From: Symsagittifera roscoffensis
Taxonomy: Eukaryota > Xenacoelomorpha > Acoela > Convolutidae
Reading direction: 5' to 3'
NCBI RefSeq assembly: GCF_963678635.1
Contig: NC_087063.1
Coordinates: forward strand, 64,339,290-64,403,289
DNA: 64,000 nucleotides
In this document: piece by piece, positions 13,368-25,964 of the stretch
How positions within the stretch are numbered: the first letter of the stretch is position 1
How the letters are laid out: each line of letters starts with the position of its first letter
Notes under the pieces: generated by a model
The model's input: the letters and a program-made list of their open reading frames with translations, nothing else
What the model was told of the DNA's origin: nothing
The model's database searches: none
Made by a program: the position numbers and the translations under genes

Positions 13368-13848
13368 TCCCACCCATAAACGTTACTGCAGTCTAAACAC
13401 ATATTTCTACTGTTTTAACGACTGAAACCAAATCAGGAAAGCACCAAGGTTCCAGTTTGAGAAATTGTCTCCGTTAAAAACGAATTGACAAGTGATAGCA
13501 TCTAGCTTCAATAGCACCAACACAAATACAGTAACAGAATTGGTCAAAGATTGAAAATAAAGCTCATTCATTGTCATAAATATTATCGAGGTGACCCCAA
13601 ACAAAATCAGAGAGCCAGGAAGGATATCGGTTTCCCGTTTCTATGTATTGCCAAAAGACGATCGTGTAATCTCAAATTCTATCATTAAACTTTATCTAAT
13701 TAGAAGACAGCAAAATTTATTTTCTTCCCTGATTACAGTCTTCTTTCTCTCCTGATTACAATGGGCGGGGGCGGGGAGGGGGTTGAAAATTGTGAAATGA
13801 ATCAGATCAATTGATATCACTAACTATTATACAAGTTGTACTACTCAC

Positions 13849-14082
13849 AGTGGTATCTGGTGTACACTACTCGACTCTTGCTCTCTCCCTCCACGTTCTT
13901 GGCGGTGCAGTGCCACGCCAGCACACTCTTCCAGATGCCGATGTGATTGACAGTCATGTTCTGCTGCACTGAGGCTCCACTGCTGCTCTGTCTGATGGAC
14001 ACGTCTAGCACCTCGATGTTGTTGAAGGTCTTGGCGAACACGGGAATCAGAGTGCCCTCCAGGTAGAAGTTGAGAGAGGGAC
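13849..14082 (-). CDS. Exon 7: remainder of Ig-like domain 2
   Basis: The exon is 234 nt, phase 1 at both ends, with acceptor GAACGTCCAG and donor GTGAGT. It encodes PSLNFYLEGTLIPVFAKTF, a long middle with an NMT sequon, and a closing VLAWHCTAKNVEGESKSRVV that supplies the F-strand cysteine (about residue 310) and the G strand. Compared with a textbook Ig domain, the C-strand tryptophan is replaced by Phe/Tyr (LNFYLEG) and the DxGxYxC motif by SVLAWHC, so this is a divergent Ig domain. It ends with one base (T) of a codon, so at least one more coding exon must follow towards lower coordinates. I did not find that exon in 1-13848. Composition is strongly GC-rich against the intron. Confidence 0.9.
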
Positions 14083-17000
14083 CTGGACGTTCACAAAAAT
14101 CAATCGAGCAATGTCAAAATTTAATTTAAATTTCTTGTTCATAGATGCTTTCTTCAATTGACTTTATAAGAGACCTCGAAAAGAAAAGGAGCTAGAAAAT
14201 TTGAAAAACAAACTTTCAAGAGTAATTGAAAAGATTCAATTATCTCTTTTTTTTCTCCATTTTGCCATTGTTTTTCGTTCAAGACAAAAACTGAGAAGAA
14301 CATAGAAAAATCAAAAAATACTTGATAACCAAATTTTAGTATTCAAGATTTTGTTTTTAAATTTTAGATTTCTAAAGATACGTTGCAAAGATTTTTAGAG
14401 CGAATTCAACTGCATGAAGAATCATCAAAAAGGAACAATAATCGAGTAATGTGAACATAAGTTTTAGTTGTAAAATTGTGCATGTTGGGTGGAAAAAGAA
14501 AAAAGCCAATTATTTTTTATTCTTCTTCGATGTATATTAACATTTTTGGATACTTTTTACCGAGGTTTTTGTATCCGTGTTTCGATACACTGATTATTAA
14601 AACACTAAAGTTTTTAAAGTTCTTGATTTGATTACAAAAATAGCACGCAATTGATGTAAAAATAATCAAAAAAATTCCAGACTGAAAAGTTCTTACATTG
14701 GAACAGTTTTTGATTTAATGAGCTTGGTCCTACAACCACTATAAAGAGTGTTCCTCAGCACACGCTTTTTTGAAGCACAGCAAAAACATCATAACTCCCT
14801 ATATCAAAATGATAAAAATCTGAAGTTTTGCATTTTTAGAGCTTCCAAGAACTGTAACTTCATTTTAAAAAATTATCCCGCGTTTTGCATTTTTGACAGG
14901 TACAGAAAAACTTTACATAGAGCAGGTAAAATATTTTCTAATACTTGTAATAAGGTTTTAATTGAAACTCGTAAGGTATTGTTTTTTCATAATGGCAGAG
15001 AAAAAAACTAGAAAAAAATAACAAAAAGGTTAAATTTTGCCAGGGAATTGCTCAGATTAAAAAAAAGCAAGTTAACTTGTTCAATTGAGTACAAACCAAT
15101 TTTTTCTTGAAAGAATCTAAAAAGACCATTAAAAACTGAAAAAATGCTAAAAAATTTACACTAAAAATATTCCTCTTATTGTGCTAGTGTTTTCTCTGTC
15201 CAAACTAAGTTATAGATGTATTTTTGACAAAAACTGCTATTAAACAATCTGTTACACCCAAGTGCAAGTCATAGCATCATTTTGGAAAAATGCCTCAAAA
15301 CACCATTTTGGAAAAGCAAGAAACCTTCACTCTCTGGTGCAAGTCATGACATCTTTAAAAAAAAAAAACGCATTACCATGCAAAGCCTTACATTTCGTCG
15401 CCTTCAGAAAACCTCCAGAAATTTTGAAAAACCACCAGAAATTCTCACGGACCAGTTTTGAGATCCACACAAAAAATCAGATACAAAACAATTGCTGCAG
15501 ATGTTTCTCAGAGCCGTTCGTTTAGCAATCTAATTTCCATCAATAGCAAAACTTTTACTTATTTTTTTATTTTCTGGAAAAAAAACGATTCCTTTTAAAA
15601 ACTTCTAGCAGGAAATAAATTATTGGAGCTCCCTTAGTTTTGTAAAAAAAAGATTTCAGCATTATAATGCATTTTTTCTGCTTCAGTTGCTTCTGCAAGC
15701 TTTAGGTTATTCAAACCAAAATCATGCAAAAGTTCAATCATACTCTGATCAAAAAAATTATAGTTTAAAATATTTTACGTCTTGTTGTGCACAAAAATGC
15801 TCGTAAATTATGCGTAAAATCTCAGCAAAAAATATTCTGACTTTCGGAGATAGCAATGCAGTGTAAAAATGCTATTATCAACGCCTAAAACACTGGTGAG
15901 TTCAGGTACGCAATGATTCATTCGCAATATTCAAAGCCTAAGCGAGATCGAAGAAACATACTTTTCAACACAACTTTCAAAATTATCAAGAACATTTATC
16001 TATTTTTATATAAAACTTTTTAAGTCACTGATTTAGATTTGGATGTTTTAAAATTCAGGTAGACTGGTTTTAAATGCTTTTAATAAATTATTTATAACTG
16101 AAAATACTGGAGGCGATTTTAAATTGTCATTATATTAATTTAATTGTTTTTTGAATGTTAACATAACAATTACACTTTTGTAATTGAAAGAGTCAATTGA
16201 TCTTTGCTTTTCAAACGAATTGTAAATACTGATGCAATAATTCGACCAGTTTTTTAAATTTTGCGCATTGAAACCTTGGTTTTTTAAATTAGCAAATTTT
16301 TAGCCCAAAAAAATGATGGAGTAAAAAGTTTCCTTCCGATTGTTAAGCTTACCTGGCCGCACAAACTTCTGGTTCCACAAATTTTTTTATGAGCGCTAAC
16401 TGATGGAAAATCATATTTTCGATATCTCTAGCAAACGCAACACAAAATCAAATAATGTAGGAATTATTTGCTTCTAGTGAAGGTTTTTATTTTTTGTTTT
16501 TTATCTTTAAATTGTAAAATATTTGAGCACAATTGATGCTCTGCTAATGCTTTGTGAATGATAATTTGGAAGAGCGAAGCAAAAGCAAAAAAATATAGCC
16601 AGAATAAGAATTTCTCAAAATGCTAAAATGTAACAAACTATCTTCTCAAGTTTGTATGAGTCATTTTCCAGCCTTATGTCTGTGTAGACAAACTTGCATC
16701 TCTGCAAAATGAAAAAAAGTCAACATAAAACTAACTCAAGTTGTTATTATATTCTCAATTTATTTGATGTGATTGAAATTGATTTTTTAATTTAACTGAA
16801 CATATTAATCCTTATTGAGTGTCATAGGCTGACTTATCAGTGTATACTGTTTAAAACTGAGAACTGTGAAAATTAGCAGGGTTATCTTAAAGTTTGATCG
16901 GACAACTTAATGATATTGAACTTTTTAGGAGGAACTTTTTTGAAACATCGTTTTACGACGCAAAATCAACTATTAGTAATAGTCGCCAACAATGTCAATC

Positions 17001-17143
17001 GATGTACTATAATAAAAAAAATTCAATTTCGATCGAAACAAATAAACAAAGCTTTTGCCGGTGTTTAATCAAACCCGTTTAAAACATTTGTTTTAGACAA
17101 ATTTAGAATTTTAATGTGAGATAATCTGAATTATAAAAGAGAG

Positions 17144-17322
17144 CATGGGCGGATCAAGGATTTTCTCGAGAAAGGGGCGTTTTTCACGACCAAAGTAGTT
17201 TAAAATTATTTGAAAATGTTAATTTGGTCAGCCAAAAATTCATGTTTTAAAATAGTATTGAAGGGGGATTTTTTGTTGAATCCCTGGGAAATAACCATCC
17301 CCCTTCCCCTAAAACCACTAGA
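17144..17322 (+). mobile_element. hAT-like remnant, internally deleted
   Basis: It begins ATGGGCGGATCAAGGATTTT, continues CTCGAG, and ends CCCTTCCCCTAAAACCACTA. Length is about half that of the 33254 copy, so the centre is deleted and the termini have decayed. Confidence 0.45.
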
Positions 17323-17774
17323 GCATTAGAGCTAATTACTCGAATTTTTTTGACAACAAATTAGAAAGGAAATTGGTTTTGAGATATATAATTTTTCATT
17401 TTTTAAACGGAAAATGAAGTACTTCTAAACTAAGCCAGTCGAAGATTGGAAAAGAGTAATGAAAGCAAGTTACATAAAAAACACTGAATTTGCTTAAAAA
17501 AATCTCAACTTTCGAATTTCAAAGCAAAAATAGATGCCGCCCTCTAAGTTCTTTGAAGTTCTAGAACGATTTATGATTGGCGCTTTTTGATAACATTAAC
17601 CCAACTTGAAAAAACTAGATCAACAGGTAAAGTTATTATTCCGCTGGAAGTCTAAAAATTAAATTCCACTTTCGAAACTAGAAATTGTTCACGTTTTTTT
17701 GCGCTATTTCCACGTGCTATTTACGTCACTTTGGGCAGATGAATTTCAATGAAACTCAAAAAGTGCATATATAC

Positions 17775-17816
17775 CTCAGGGCATTTATAAATTCATCAGG
17801 GCATTCATAAATGCAT
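17775..17816. repeat. 20-bp tandem repeat, two copies
   Basis: TCAGGGCATTTATAAATTCA is followed by TCAGGGCATTCATAAATGCA with two mismatches. Confidence 0.85.
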
Positions 17817-18556
17817 CTGTAGTTATTAGAGCATTTTAACACTTGTTCCTTAAAAAAAATTAGCAAGTCCTATAAAAAGTTTTCGTTAAGTTCTCTACTT
17901 TTAATAGTCATTAAATAAGATCAAATCAGCATTTTAGTCATTTTTTTGATCCCAGGTTGACCATGCTACAATAAAAATCCCCTATCTTAAATCTTTTATA
18001 AAATTTGTAGAAAACTTCCTCTTATTTGCAATTTTTAGCAGGAAAACTCAAAAATGGCAATTGTTTCCCAAAAAACAAGGAAATTTTAGAAAAAAGATAA
18101 AAAATAATGCAAAAACCAATCTGAAAATGTTTCTATACCGTAATTACTGATGAAATTTAATGTTACACTTTCATGATTTTTTAAGTCTTCGTTAAAATGT
18201 TTAAATATGTTTATAAAATATGCGTTTTTGAACAAAATTTTCACAAAAAAACTCATTACGAGGCCAAATTTTATTGCAGTGAAAGACTTGACTCTATTTC
18301 CCGACTTTTTTTCTATCAGCTTTGTCTTTTTTTGGTGCATGCTTTTTTTTGAGGGCACAACATTTCTTGCCAATTCATGATTGTTACAGAAAATATCTTG
18401 CCTTCTGAGTAATCTCTGAATATTTTTCTTGAAGTTATTTTTAGGATATAGCCTGTTTTGCAGCACTTGGCTGTTTTGTATTTTCTTTATTTTTGCGGGA
18501 AAAAAAGATTTTCAGAAAATCGAATTATTTCTAAAAACATATATAGCACTACTCAC

Positions 18557-18724
18557 TTGGGAACCCGTTGCTGCTGCATTGGAATGTCACTGACTGGCCC
18601 TGATATACACTCAACTCCCTCCCACTCCCTGAAGATGAAGAAGCGAAGGAGGAGGAGGAGTTACTCGTCCGTCCCGAACTGGATTCGATCACGCGCATTC
18701 TCACGTCATTTGGCCGGTAGTGAT
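18557..18724 (-). CDS. Exon 6: Ser-rich linker and start of Ig-like domain 2
   Basis: The exon is 168 nt, phase 1 at both ends, with acceptor TTTTGTCTAG and donor GTGAGT. It begins HYRPNDVRMRVIESSSGR, continues with a serine-rich low-complexity tract (about residues 209-230, with an NSS sequon) and enters an Ig fold at ELSVYQGQSVTFQCSSNGFP, whose cysteine (about residue 245) is the B-strand cysteine. The junctions make aspartate with exon 5 and serine with exon 7 (A|GT), giving NGFPSPSLNF, a normal B-C turn. The serine tract is encoded by TCC/TCT runs and could vary in length. This is a solid exon; the exact Ig subtype is unknown. Confidence 0.88.
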
Positions 18725-19411
18725 CTAGACAAAATTGACGAAGATTATTAACCACAAATGAAAGTCAATTATTTTGTTTTATTTGGACGAGTAGCATTTT
18801 TCGAAAGAAAAGAATAAGATGTTTTTAAAGACACGAGTGCTGATGACTGACGTCCTTTCATGTGCTTTGAAGTGCCTCTCAAAACTAATTATTCGACCTT
18901 AACACATTGTGTACTTAAGTGGTCTCATGCGAACCTCTATTGGATCAACAATTTATGTTTTCGAGTTGACATGGCCGAGAAAAAAAACGACATTTCCTGT
19001 GGTTTCTGGTCACGTCGCATAATAAATATACATTTTTGACCAAAAAGAGCAAAGCTTTTGGTCATTCTGCTCAAAATAGTAGATGAAAACAAAAAACAAA
19101 ATAGGGAACTTGATATAGACCATAATCATATAACCATAAACTATATTATATGCTTCAATGATTTATCATAATTTCCTCATGTCTATTAACATTTCTTCAA
19201 CAAGAACCAAAAAATCTGAAATTTCAGACTTTTAAACTCTAATGATTTCAAAAGAACTAAACTAAATCAGATGTCAATACAATTAGCGGGAGAAAAAACG
19301 AAGATATGGTAATATTAAGCTGGAATAATTTTATTTAAAGCATGAATTTAAACAGAGCTTGTTTAACCAGAATAATTGATAAAACAGAATTCAGAAAAAA
19401 TATATAGTACA

Positions 19412-19965
19412 ACAAAACTGCTCATATCAGAGCGAAGCCCTGAATGTTCCGACTGCTTTTAAGGTTTATGAAGAAGTAATTACATAAACAACATAAAAAA
19501 ATTAAATGAAAAAAAATAAAATGAAACTTTTTTTCTTCTAAAAGTTGAAATTTTCGCTATTAAAATTACCCCCCCCCACACGCCACATAAACTACAAAAG
19601 GATATATTTCGCTCCTATTATCAAATCACTTATGGCAAGCAAGCTTCTTTCAAGCAATTTGGAACAATTTCTAAGACGGTTTAAATCTCCGCTTACGCGT
19701 TAATAGCGCGAGTTATATCGCGTGTTAATTGTCCCAAATGGCCGAAATGGCCAAAATGGCAATTTTTAAACCTCCATAACTTTAAGTACGAAAAATAATC
19801 ACAAGTGAATTATCTTTTCAGATTTAAGCTCAGGACAACAATACCTTTTGAATGATATTAAAAAATCCGTCAAAAATGGTTAGTTTAAAAATTTGTCTGA
19901 AGAACAAAAACACACCCACCCCGAGCACAAATATTCCGTTACTTTCGTATCGAAAGTCGGAACAA
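19412..19965 (-). mobile_element. Helentron-like element, group 1, left member of inverted pair
   Basis: Minus orientation: 5' end TTGTTCCGACTTTCGATACG at 19965; 3' hairpin region GGGCTTCGCTCTGATATGAG ending at 19412. It is matched by an inverted copy at 21659-22190. A diverged direct repeat of about 60 bp lies just outside each end (19340-19405 and 19981-20045). Confidence 0.65.
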
Positions 19966-21658
19966 AAATCAATTTAGATCCATGATAATAAACAGAACAA
20001 GTTTAAGCAGAATAATTGTTGAATACTAATCCAGAAAATATTGAGAAAAAAGTGAATTAGGAAAAGTGAAAAACCTTTATTGAAAAACATCCCTGCTTCA
20101 ACTAAAGTTGCAATATTTTAAAGATATAGCCAAAAAAAAACTATATAATTAGAAACCAAAAAATAATTTATCTTTTATTTTCTTAACATCTGAGTTTTGA
20201 GTTTCCAAATTCATTAAATTGTCTTAGAGATCTTCAAAAAACAAGCAATTCGTCGAACTTTTTATGATCTTTTTATGAAATGAACAAAATCTGAGAAAAA
20301 CTTTTATATGGAACATATTTTTTTATTCCTCTTGGTAAACTAAAATTTAAATTTCGCTTAAGAAATTAAAATTGTAACACCATTTAAAAAAAAAAATTTT
20401 TCCTTGAAAGTGGCAAATTAGTCTTTTTTTTTGGACCAATGAATTAGAATCCCAAATTTGGGAACAAATCAACAAACATCAAACAATGAAATAGTTCTAA
20501 AAATTTGAATCGGACATGCACTAACTTCAATACTTATTCCTGAAAAACAAAAAAAACTGAAAGAACAGGACAAGATACAATCGAATTAATCATAAGCTCA
20601 CTTTTCTGACAAGGAAAAGACAAACTATGAAAAAAAGTGTAATTTTGAAAAATTACAACATTTATGGTACGTTTCAGCTATTTTGATTTTTTAAAATCAC
20701 CTAAAAACAGTTTTTGGCCAAAGTCTTTGTGTCAGAAGCATTTTTAAAATAAAAATAGTGCTATAATGCTCCTCCTCTTTAAATACGCTAAATTGTACAC
20801 CTCCTCTTTAAATTTAGCGTATTTCAGCATTTAACATACCATCGGACAAACTTCGTTATGAAAAAAGTGGCTAGAAATATTGCTCTAGAAAATTGGCTAG
20901 ACACAGACAAAACTATAGACTTAGCACTGAATTATTACAATTTTTAAGAGTCAAACTGAATTGGAGTGCTAGTTGAAGGTCTTAAAATGTTGGGAAAACT
21001 GTTCAAAAAAACTGAGTAACTGAAATTTTGGAATATCGTTCAGCAAAAAACTTTTTTGTCAGAGAATTTACTGTCATTCCAAAATGTTTTGTTTGTCATT
21101 CCATAACAAGTTTTGTTTGAATAAAATGAAAACACTGTAAAACGAGCCCAAAACACAGAAAACAAAAATCCCAACCCGATTTCTCATGACAAAATCAAAA
21201 CAAAAAGTCCCTTTCAAAAATTTAGTGTTAAATATTTCACTATACATAACAAAAACGGCGTAAGAACAATTTTAAATTTTGTTAACTTTTTTGCAAAGTT
21301 TTCTTGATGAAAAAGAATAAAAAAAAACAGGTCTTGTCCTGTTGATAGAACGTTGTTCTGTTTTTCGAAAAAAAAAACAACCAATTAATTCTGCTCGGTT
21401 TAGTTTTTTTTTTCATCTGACATGTTTTTTTTTTAAATTTTAACTTGCCATTTTGAGGTATTGATGTATTGAACTCTCAAATTTCAAAAAAAAAATCTAC
21501 CCGTAATTGCTTTATGTAACGATATAGGGATAAAAAAAGTTGTCTAGTTTGCCAATTTAGGATAATTAATGCATTATATTTCGGGCTACTGACAACTAAG
21601 CACGTAACGGCGTAAACGTTAATAACGATGGATAATCATTCAATATTGATTTGAGTTA

Positions 21659-22190
21659 TTGTTCCGACTTTCGATACAAAAGTAACGGAATATTTGTGCT
21701 CGGGGTGGGTTTTTTTTTCTTCAGACAAATTTCGACTTTTTAACTAGCCATTTTTGACGGAATTGTTTTATATCAATCAAAAGGTATTGTTGTCCTGAGC
21801 TTAAATTTGAAAACATATTTCACCTGTGATCATTTTTCGTAGAGTTATGAGGGTTTAAAGATTGCCATTTTGGCCATTTTGACCAATTTGGGACAATTAA
21901 CGCACGATATATTAACGCGTAAGCGGAGATTTAATCCGTCTTATAAATCGTTCCAAACTGGTTGAAAGAAGCTTATTTGCCAGAATTGATTTGTTACAAG
22001 GAGCTAAATCTATATTTTTGTACTTTATATGGCGTGTGGGGGATGATTTTCACGAAAAATTTCAAATTTTAGAAAAAATTTTCATTTTATTTTATTTCAT
22101 TTAATTTTTTTATGCTTTTACCTCTGCTCCATAAACTTTAAAAGGCAGTCGGAACATTCAGGGCTTCGCTCTGATACGAGCAGTCTTGTT
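21659..22190 (+). mobile_element. Helentron-like element, group 1, right member of inverted pair
   Basis: Plus orientation: starts TTGTTCCGACTTTCGATACA, contains GCTCGGGGTGGGTTTTTT and AGGCAGTCGGAACATTCAGG, then the hairpin GGGCTTCGCTCTGATACGAG and CAGTCTTG before a T-run. It mirrors 19412-19965 nearly throughout. Confidence 0.65.
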
Positions 22191-22344
22191 TGACTTTAAG
22201 ATGACGTTAGAAGCCACTAAACAAATCTTTTCGCAGTTTGAATAGTGCGTTGGGTTAAAAATCTAGTTTTTGCAGTTTGAAACAATCTGAAAAAGTTGAA
22301 AATGTTTTCATTCCTTCTTTTCACGAAATAGGGGGCAGTTGAAG

Positions 22345-22391
22345 GGTAGTCGAAACGTTCAAAGTTTTTCCCTAATACGAGCAGTTTTTTA
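22345..22391 (+). mobile_element. Helentron-like 3' end fragment
   Basis: AGTCGAAACGTTCAAAGTTT followed by TTCCCTAATACGAGCAGTTT matches the family 3' end, but no 5' end is visible between it and the element ending at 22190. Confidence 0.45.
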
Positions 22392-22650
22392 GTGATTGCG
22401 CTCCAGAAAAACTTCGCAAAAAAACACTTAGTTGAAGAAAAAACGCCGTCCATCAAACAATTAAAAACAATTTATTTACTTCATTTACTCTGTTGGAGCA
22501 GAGTGCTTTCAACAATTTGTATACTTACTGAAAATTTAGTTGTTTGGGAACTTCCATACTGGTATAGTTCATTTTTAAACTTTGAAACACATAACAGACA
22601 GTTGGACAAGCACTACTGAAGTCTCTACCGAAAATAAAATCTATAGATTA

Positions 22651-23150
22651 TTGTTCCGACTTTCATAACAAAAATGAATGAATATTAATGTTCGGGGTGT
22701 TTTTTCTTCAGACAAATTTCGGTTTTTCAACTAGTCATTTGCGACAAAATTTTTTATATTATTGAGAAGATATTGTTGTTCTGAGCTTTTATTTGAAAAG
22801 ATATTTCACTGTGATTGTTTTTAGTAAAGTTATGGGGCTGTAAAGATTGCCATTTTGGCAGATTTGGGACAATTAACTCGCGATAGATTTTTCGCCATTA
22901 ACGTGTAAGCGGAGATTTAGTCCGTCTTAGAAATTATTCCCATTTGGTTGATGCAAGCTTATTTGTCATAAGTGATTTTTTACTAGGAGCGAAATGTATT
23001 ATTTTGTACTTTATATGGCGTGTGGGCCGATTTTTTAAACAAAAAAATCTAAAATTTATTACATTTAATTTCTTCAAATTATTACTGCTCCAAAGATCCT
23101 AAAAGACAGTCGGAATATTCAGGACTTCGCCGTGATACGAGCAGTCTTGT
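22651..23150 (+). mobile_element. Helentron-like element, group 1
   Basis: It starts TTGTTCCGACTTTCATAACA and ends GACTTCGCCGTGATACGAGC then AGTCTTG followed by T. It is the third copy in the cluster and the same subfamily as 21659-22190, sharing CGGAGATTTAGTCCGTCTTA and TATATGGCGTGTGGG. About 500 bp. Confidence 0.65.
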
Positions 23151-23465
23151 TTGCATTGTGCTAATACATAAAAAACTAAATCCGGTTTGAAAGTGAAAAA
23201 CCAAAGCTGATATTCAGCACCAGTTTTCTTATGTTTTTGAAAAGCATTATCTGAGCTCCGTGTCAAAATTGTGTTGAAAGTAAATTTGTACTTTTGACTT
23301 GTAGAAAGATGACCATATTTGGTCAATTTGTTGCCACAAATATTGACCAGATAAATTTCAGGAAAAAAACCAACTTCTCTTCGGTTCTGATTATGCATTT
23401 GCCTAATAACCTTCCGCAAATTTATAAAAAGCACATCAGGTTTTCAAGAAGTAATTTATGTTTAC

Positions 23466-23528
23466 CACTTGACGAAGAGTCGGCTTCGAATGTGTAATAG
23501 TTGTAATCCGCAGAAGATTCAGGCGAGG
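23466..23528 (-). CDS. Exon 5 (candidate): acidic, Tyr/Ser-rich linker between the Ig domains
   Basis: The exon encodes SPESSADYNYYTFEADSSSS with a junction threonine before it and a junction aspartate after it (G|AT with exon 6). Only one frame is open. The donor is GTAAAC after 23466. Two acceptors compete: the better-placed CCTGACAG (exon start 23536) would need an incoming phase of 2, and after the phase-1 end of exon 4 it gives an immediate stop. The nearby GCTAG (start 23528) gives 63 nt, phase 1 at both ends, like every other exon. I chose 23528. An unseen exon between exons 4 and 5 could instead supply phase 2. An acidic stretch between Ig1 and Ig2 is the position of the FGFR acid box, but this one is only modestly acidic. 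Confidence 0.62.
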
Positions 23529-25964
23529 CTAGCTCACTGTCAGGAAATAAAACTAACGCATCCTTTATGGACATGCCTGCACGGCACAAACTAATATTAG
23601 TAAAAAGTGTTCTTAAAATTATCCAACTGAATATGAGAAAATAATTTGTAAAAACTTTACTTGGTTACCAAGGTCATTAAATTATTTATACTCGAGGAGC
23701 AAGGACTAATAAATGAACAGTGATGAGGCGTAAGTAACACGGGTAAAAAGTAAAATAAGACTCCTCAAATTTTCTTTCAAATAGTTCATAGAAACAAAAG
23801 TGCCGGTTGCAAGCCCGAAGCGACTTGGAGCTCTCTCGTCAATTGAATTGCAAATAAATTCTATGAGCTGAATCAAATAATATAGTGATAATTAAATTGC
23901 TGCAAGGTGACTTTTACTAAAAAAAATTACAAGCTAGCTAAACTTATCTTGATGAATTATATTATTTTTTCTCCAAGACAGTCTATATTGGTAAGATAGT
24001 AACATATTGGTTGTTTTATTAAGTTATAAGATACCCCAGCCCAGACATTATTATAGTATTGAATGTTGTCTTTTTTCCATTAGGCAATCGGAAACTGTTT
24101 TTCAACTATGGTTGTCTCAAGGATTTACCCTTAATCTGTTTTCTTCACCTAATTATTACCATCCCAACAAGTTGGAATACCGCGCCATGTTAGCGCTAAT
24201 AAAAAGCCCAGAGAAGTTAAGTGTAATAATATGAATGAAAAATGATGAGCGGAGAGAACGAAGGAAAAGAGGGCGGGTTAAATGAACAAGAAACGAGGGG
24301 GTCAAAGGATGGATGCGGTGTCTAATGGGGGAAGTCGTGCAAAAAATAGCGGCACTGCAAAACTCACAAAGCACACGTTTCATTTTTGCATCCTATACAC
24401 GTAGCCTACAAAGGTGAAAGTCAAAATTACAAATAAATGCTGGTAAAATTTCATTAAATTACACAGTTTCGACTGATTTTCTTTTGACATGTTCCGTTTG
24501 AAATAATTCAAGGTAATTTTGCTTCAAATCTTTCGACGTCATTAGACATAATTATTTTAGCGATTTCATTTGAATTGTGCCTAGAATTGGTTACAGACTA
24601 TTATTGAAAAGTCACTCCAACGGAAAATTGTAAAATTATTATAAGAAAAGGCGGGCGAAAAAATCGTGACGGATATGGCTGAAGAGTATAACCGACGGAG
24701 AGTAGACGGTTGAAGGAATGAATCAATTAGGACTTGTTTGAGTATGCTATTTCGGATGGTAGTATTATGCTTTTTCAAACACGTAGCTTATTATTTCAGA
24801 TGGTAGTGTGGTTGGCCTTGTATCTTACAACAAGTATGGTAATAACAAATAGAGGTGATGTTACGCGCACTTGATTGAAGAAATCATTAAAACAGATTAT
24901 TGAAAAATGTTTTTGAATGTCAAGTCTTTGATTTCTGTATGAGCTCCGAGAAGCTTCAGCCATGATTTTTAAGCTGCATGAGTGCCTATGAAATGTCACT
25001 TTGCTCCAAATATGGCAGTTTTTTTCGTCGGTAAATAAACTATAAAGCAGTGAAAACAGCAAAACTATGTAAACTGAAGAATATTTTAATTTAAAGATCT
25101 GATTGCTTAGATTTTTTTCAAAAATAGTTAACCTAACGAGAGATTTTTTCCATTTACGTAAAAAATGAAGAAAAGGTTAATCTTTGTGGATTGGGAATTG
25201 CCACAGCGATCAAATGTTATAAAAGAGAATCAATTACGATTAAATGCAACCAAAAAACAAATAACCAAATTCACCCCGTATCATTTCACCAAACCTTTCA
25301 GGTGAATTTTTGAATTATCTTTCAATGTAGCAAAAAAAAGTAACAAAGCTGGAAAAATATTTTGATATCTTTCAGTATCAACTCGCAATATCACAACAAT
25401 GAGGCGGAAAATCGATGCAAGTTTTAAGTTGAGAAATTGTCACAGACGGTTAGGGGTAAAATGAAGATGAAAATTAGAGCAAGTTGAATGAAAAATCGAT
25501 TTGTGTTAAGCAAGGGAGCATAAAAATGCTGCAAGTTAAATGGTACAAAGGTATTAATGTGAATCGAGGGTTCACCGAGTAAGTTTTTTTGTCAAACTGT
25601 TCGAACAGATTTAATATATACTTTTTACCGCCTCAATCTATAGGTGAGTGAATTGTGTTCAATTGTGGAGCGCCGCGTGCCCCAAATGCAAAACCGGTAG
25701 TTTGCTAATTAAATTACGTCATATGAAAAAAGATAGCCCTCCTTTTAAACTGTCAAAAAGTCACCCGTCGATGCCAATTTGGGCGGAATAGATAGACCCT
25801 CAGAATTTCTGTTAGTGTGGCTGCACGTTCTTTCAATGCAGGGCCGATTCGTTACGCTCCGTAAAAAATCACTTAGTTTCTATTTTAAGAATTGAATATT
25901 ACTGGAACATTTCGAGTAGTTCACGCGCCAATTAATGATTTAAAATTTCAAATAAAAAATTAAA

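Larger units (their letters stand above)
1..13848. other. Sequence downstream of exon 7: intron or beyond, no exon recognised
   Basis: No minus-strand exon with a phase-1 acceptor, a GC-rich open frame and a donor was found to follow exon 7, although its ending requires one. The next exon is therefore probably left of the window or too short to see. The open frames here are short, AT-driven and unlike known proteins. Contents are the mobile elements, foldbacks and hairpins listed separately. Stretches with nothing recognisable include 1270-2980, 3445-8070, 9150-10060 (apart from a hairpin at 9570) and 10365-13230. Confidence 0.7.
14083..18556 (-). other. Intron between exons 7 and 6
   Basis: This is about 4.5 kb of AT-rich intron with GTGAGT donor (exon 6 end) and TCCAG acceptor (exon 7 start). 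Apart from a hAT-like remnant at 17144-17322 and a two-copy 20-bp tandem repeat at 17775-17816, I see only A/T runs and chance short frames. Confidence 0.8.
18725..23465 (-). other. Intron between exons 6 and 5, filled by a Helentron-like cluster
   Basis: About 4.7 kb, of which roughly 3.7 kb (19412-23150) is three related element copies plus the spacer between two of them. The first 690 bases (18725-19411) and the last 315 (23151-23465) show no recognised feature apart from part of a degenerate direct repeat at 19340-19405. Confidence 0.75.

Noticed and set aside
18086-18466. 126-codon minus-strand frame rich in Phe/Lys/Asn
   Set aside because: It is AT-driven, with no motif, no splice-site support and intron-like composition.
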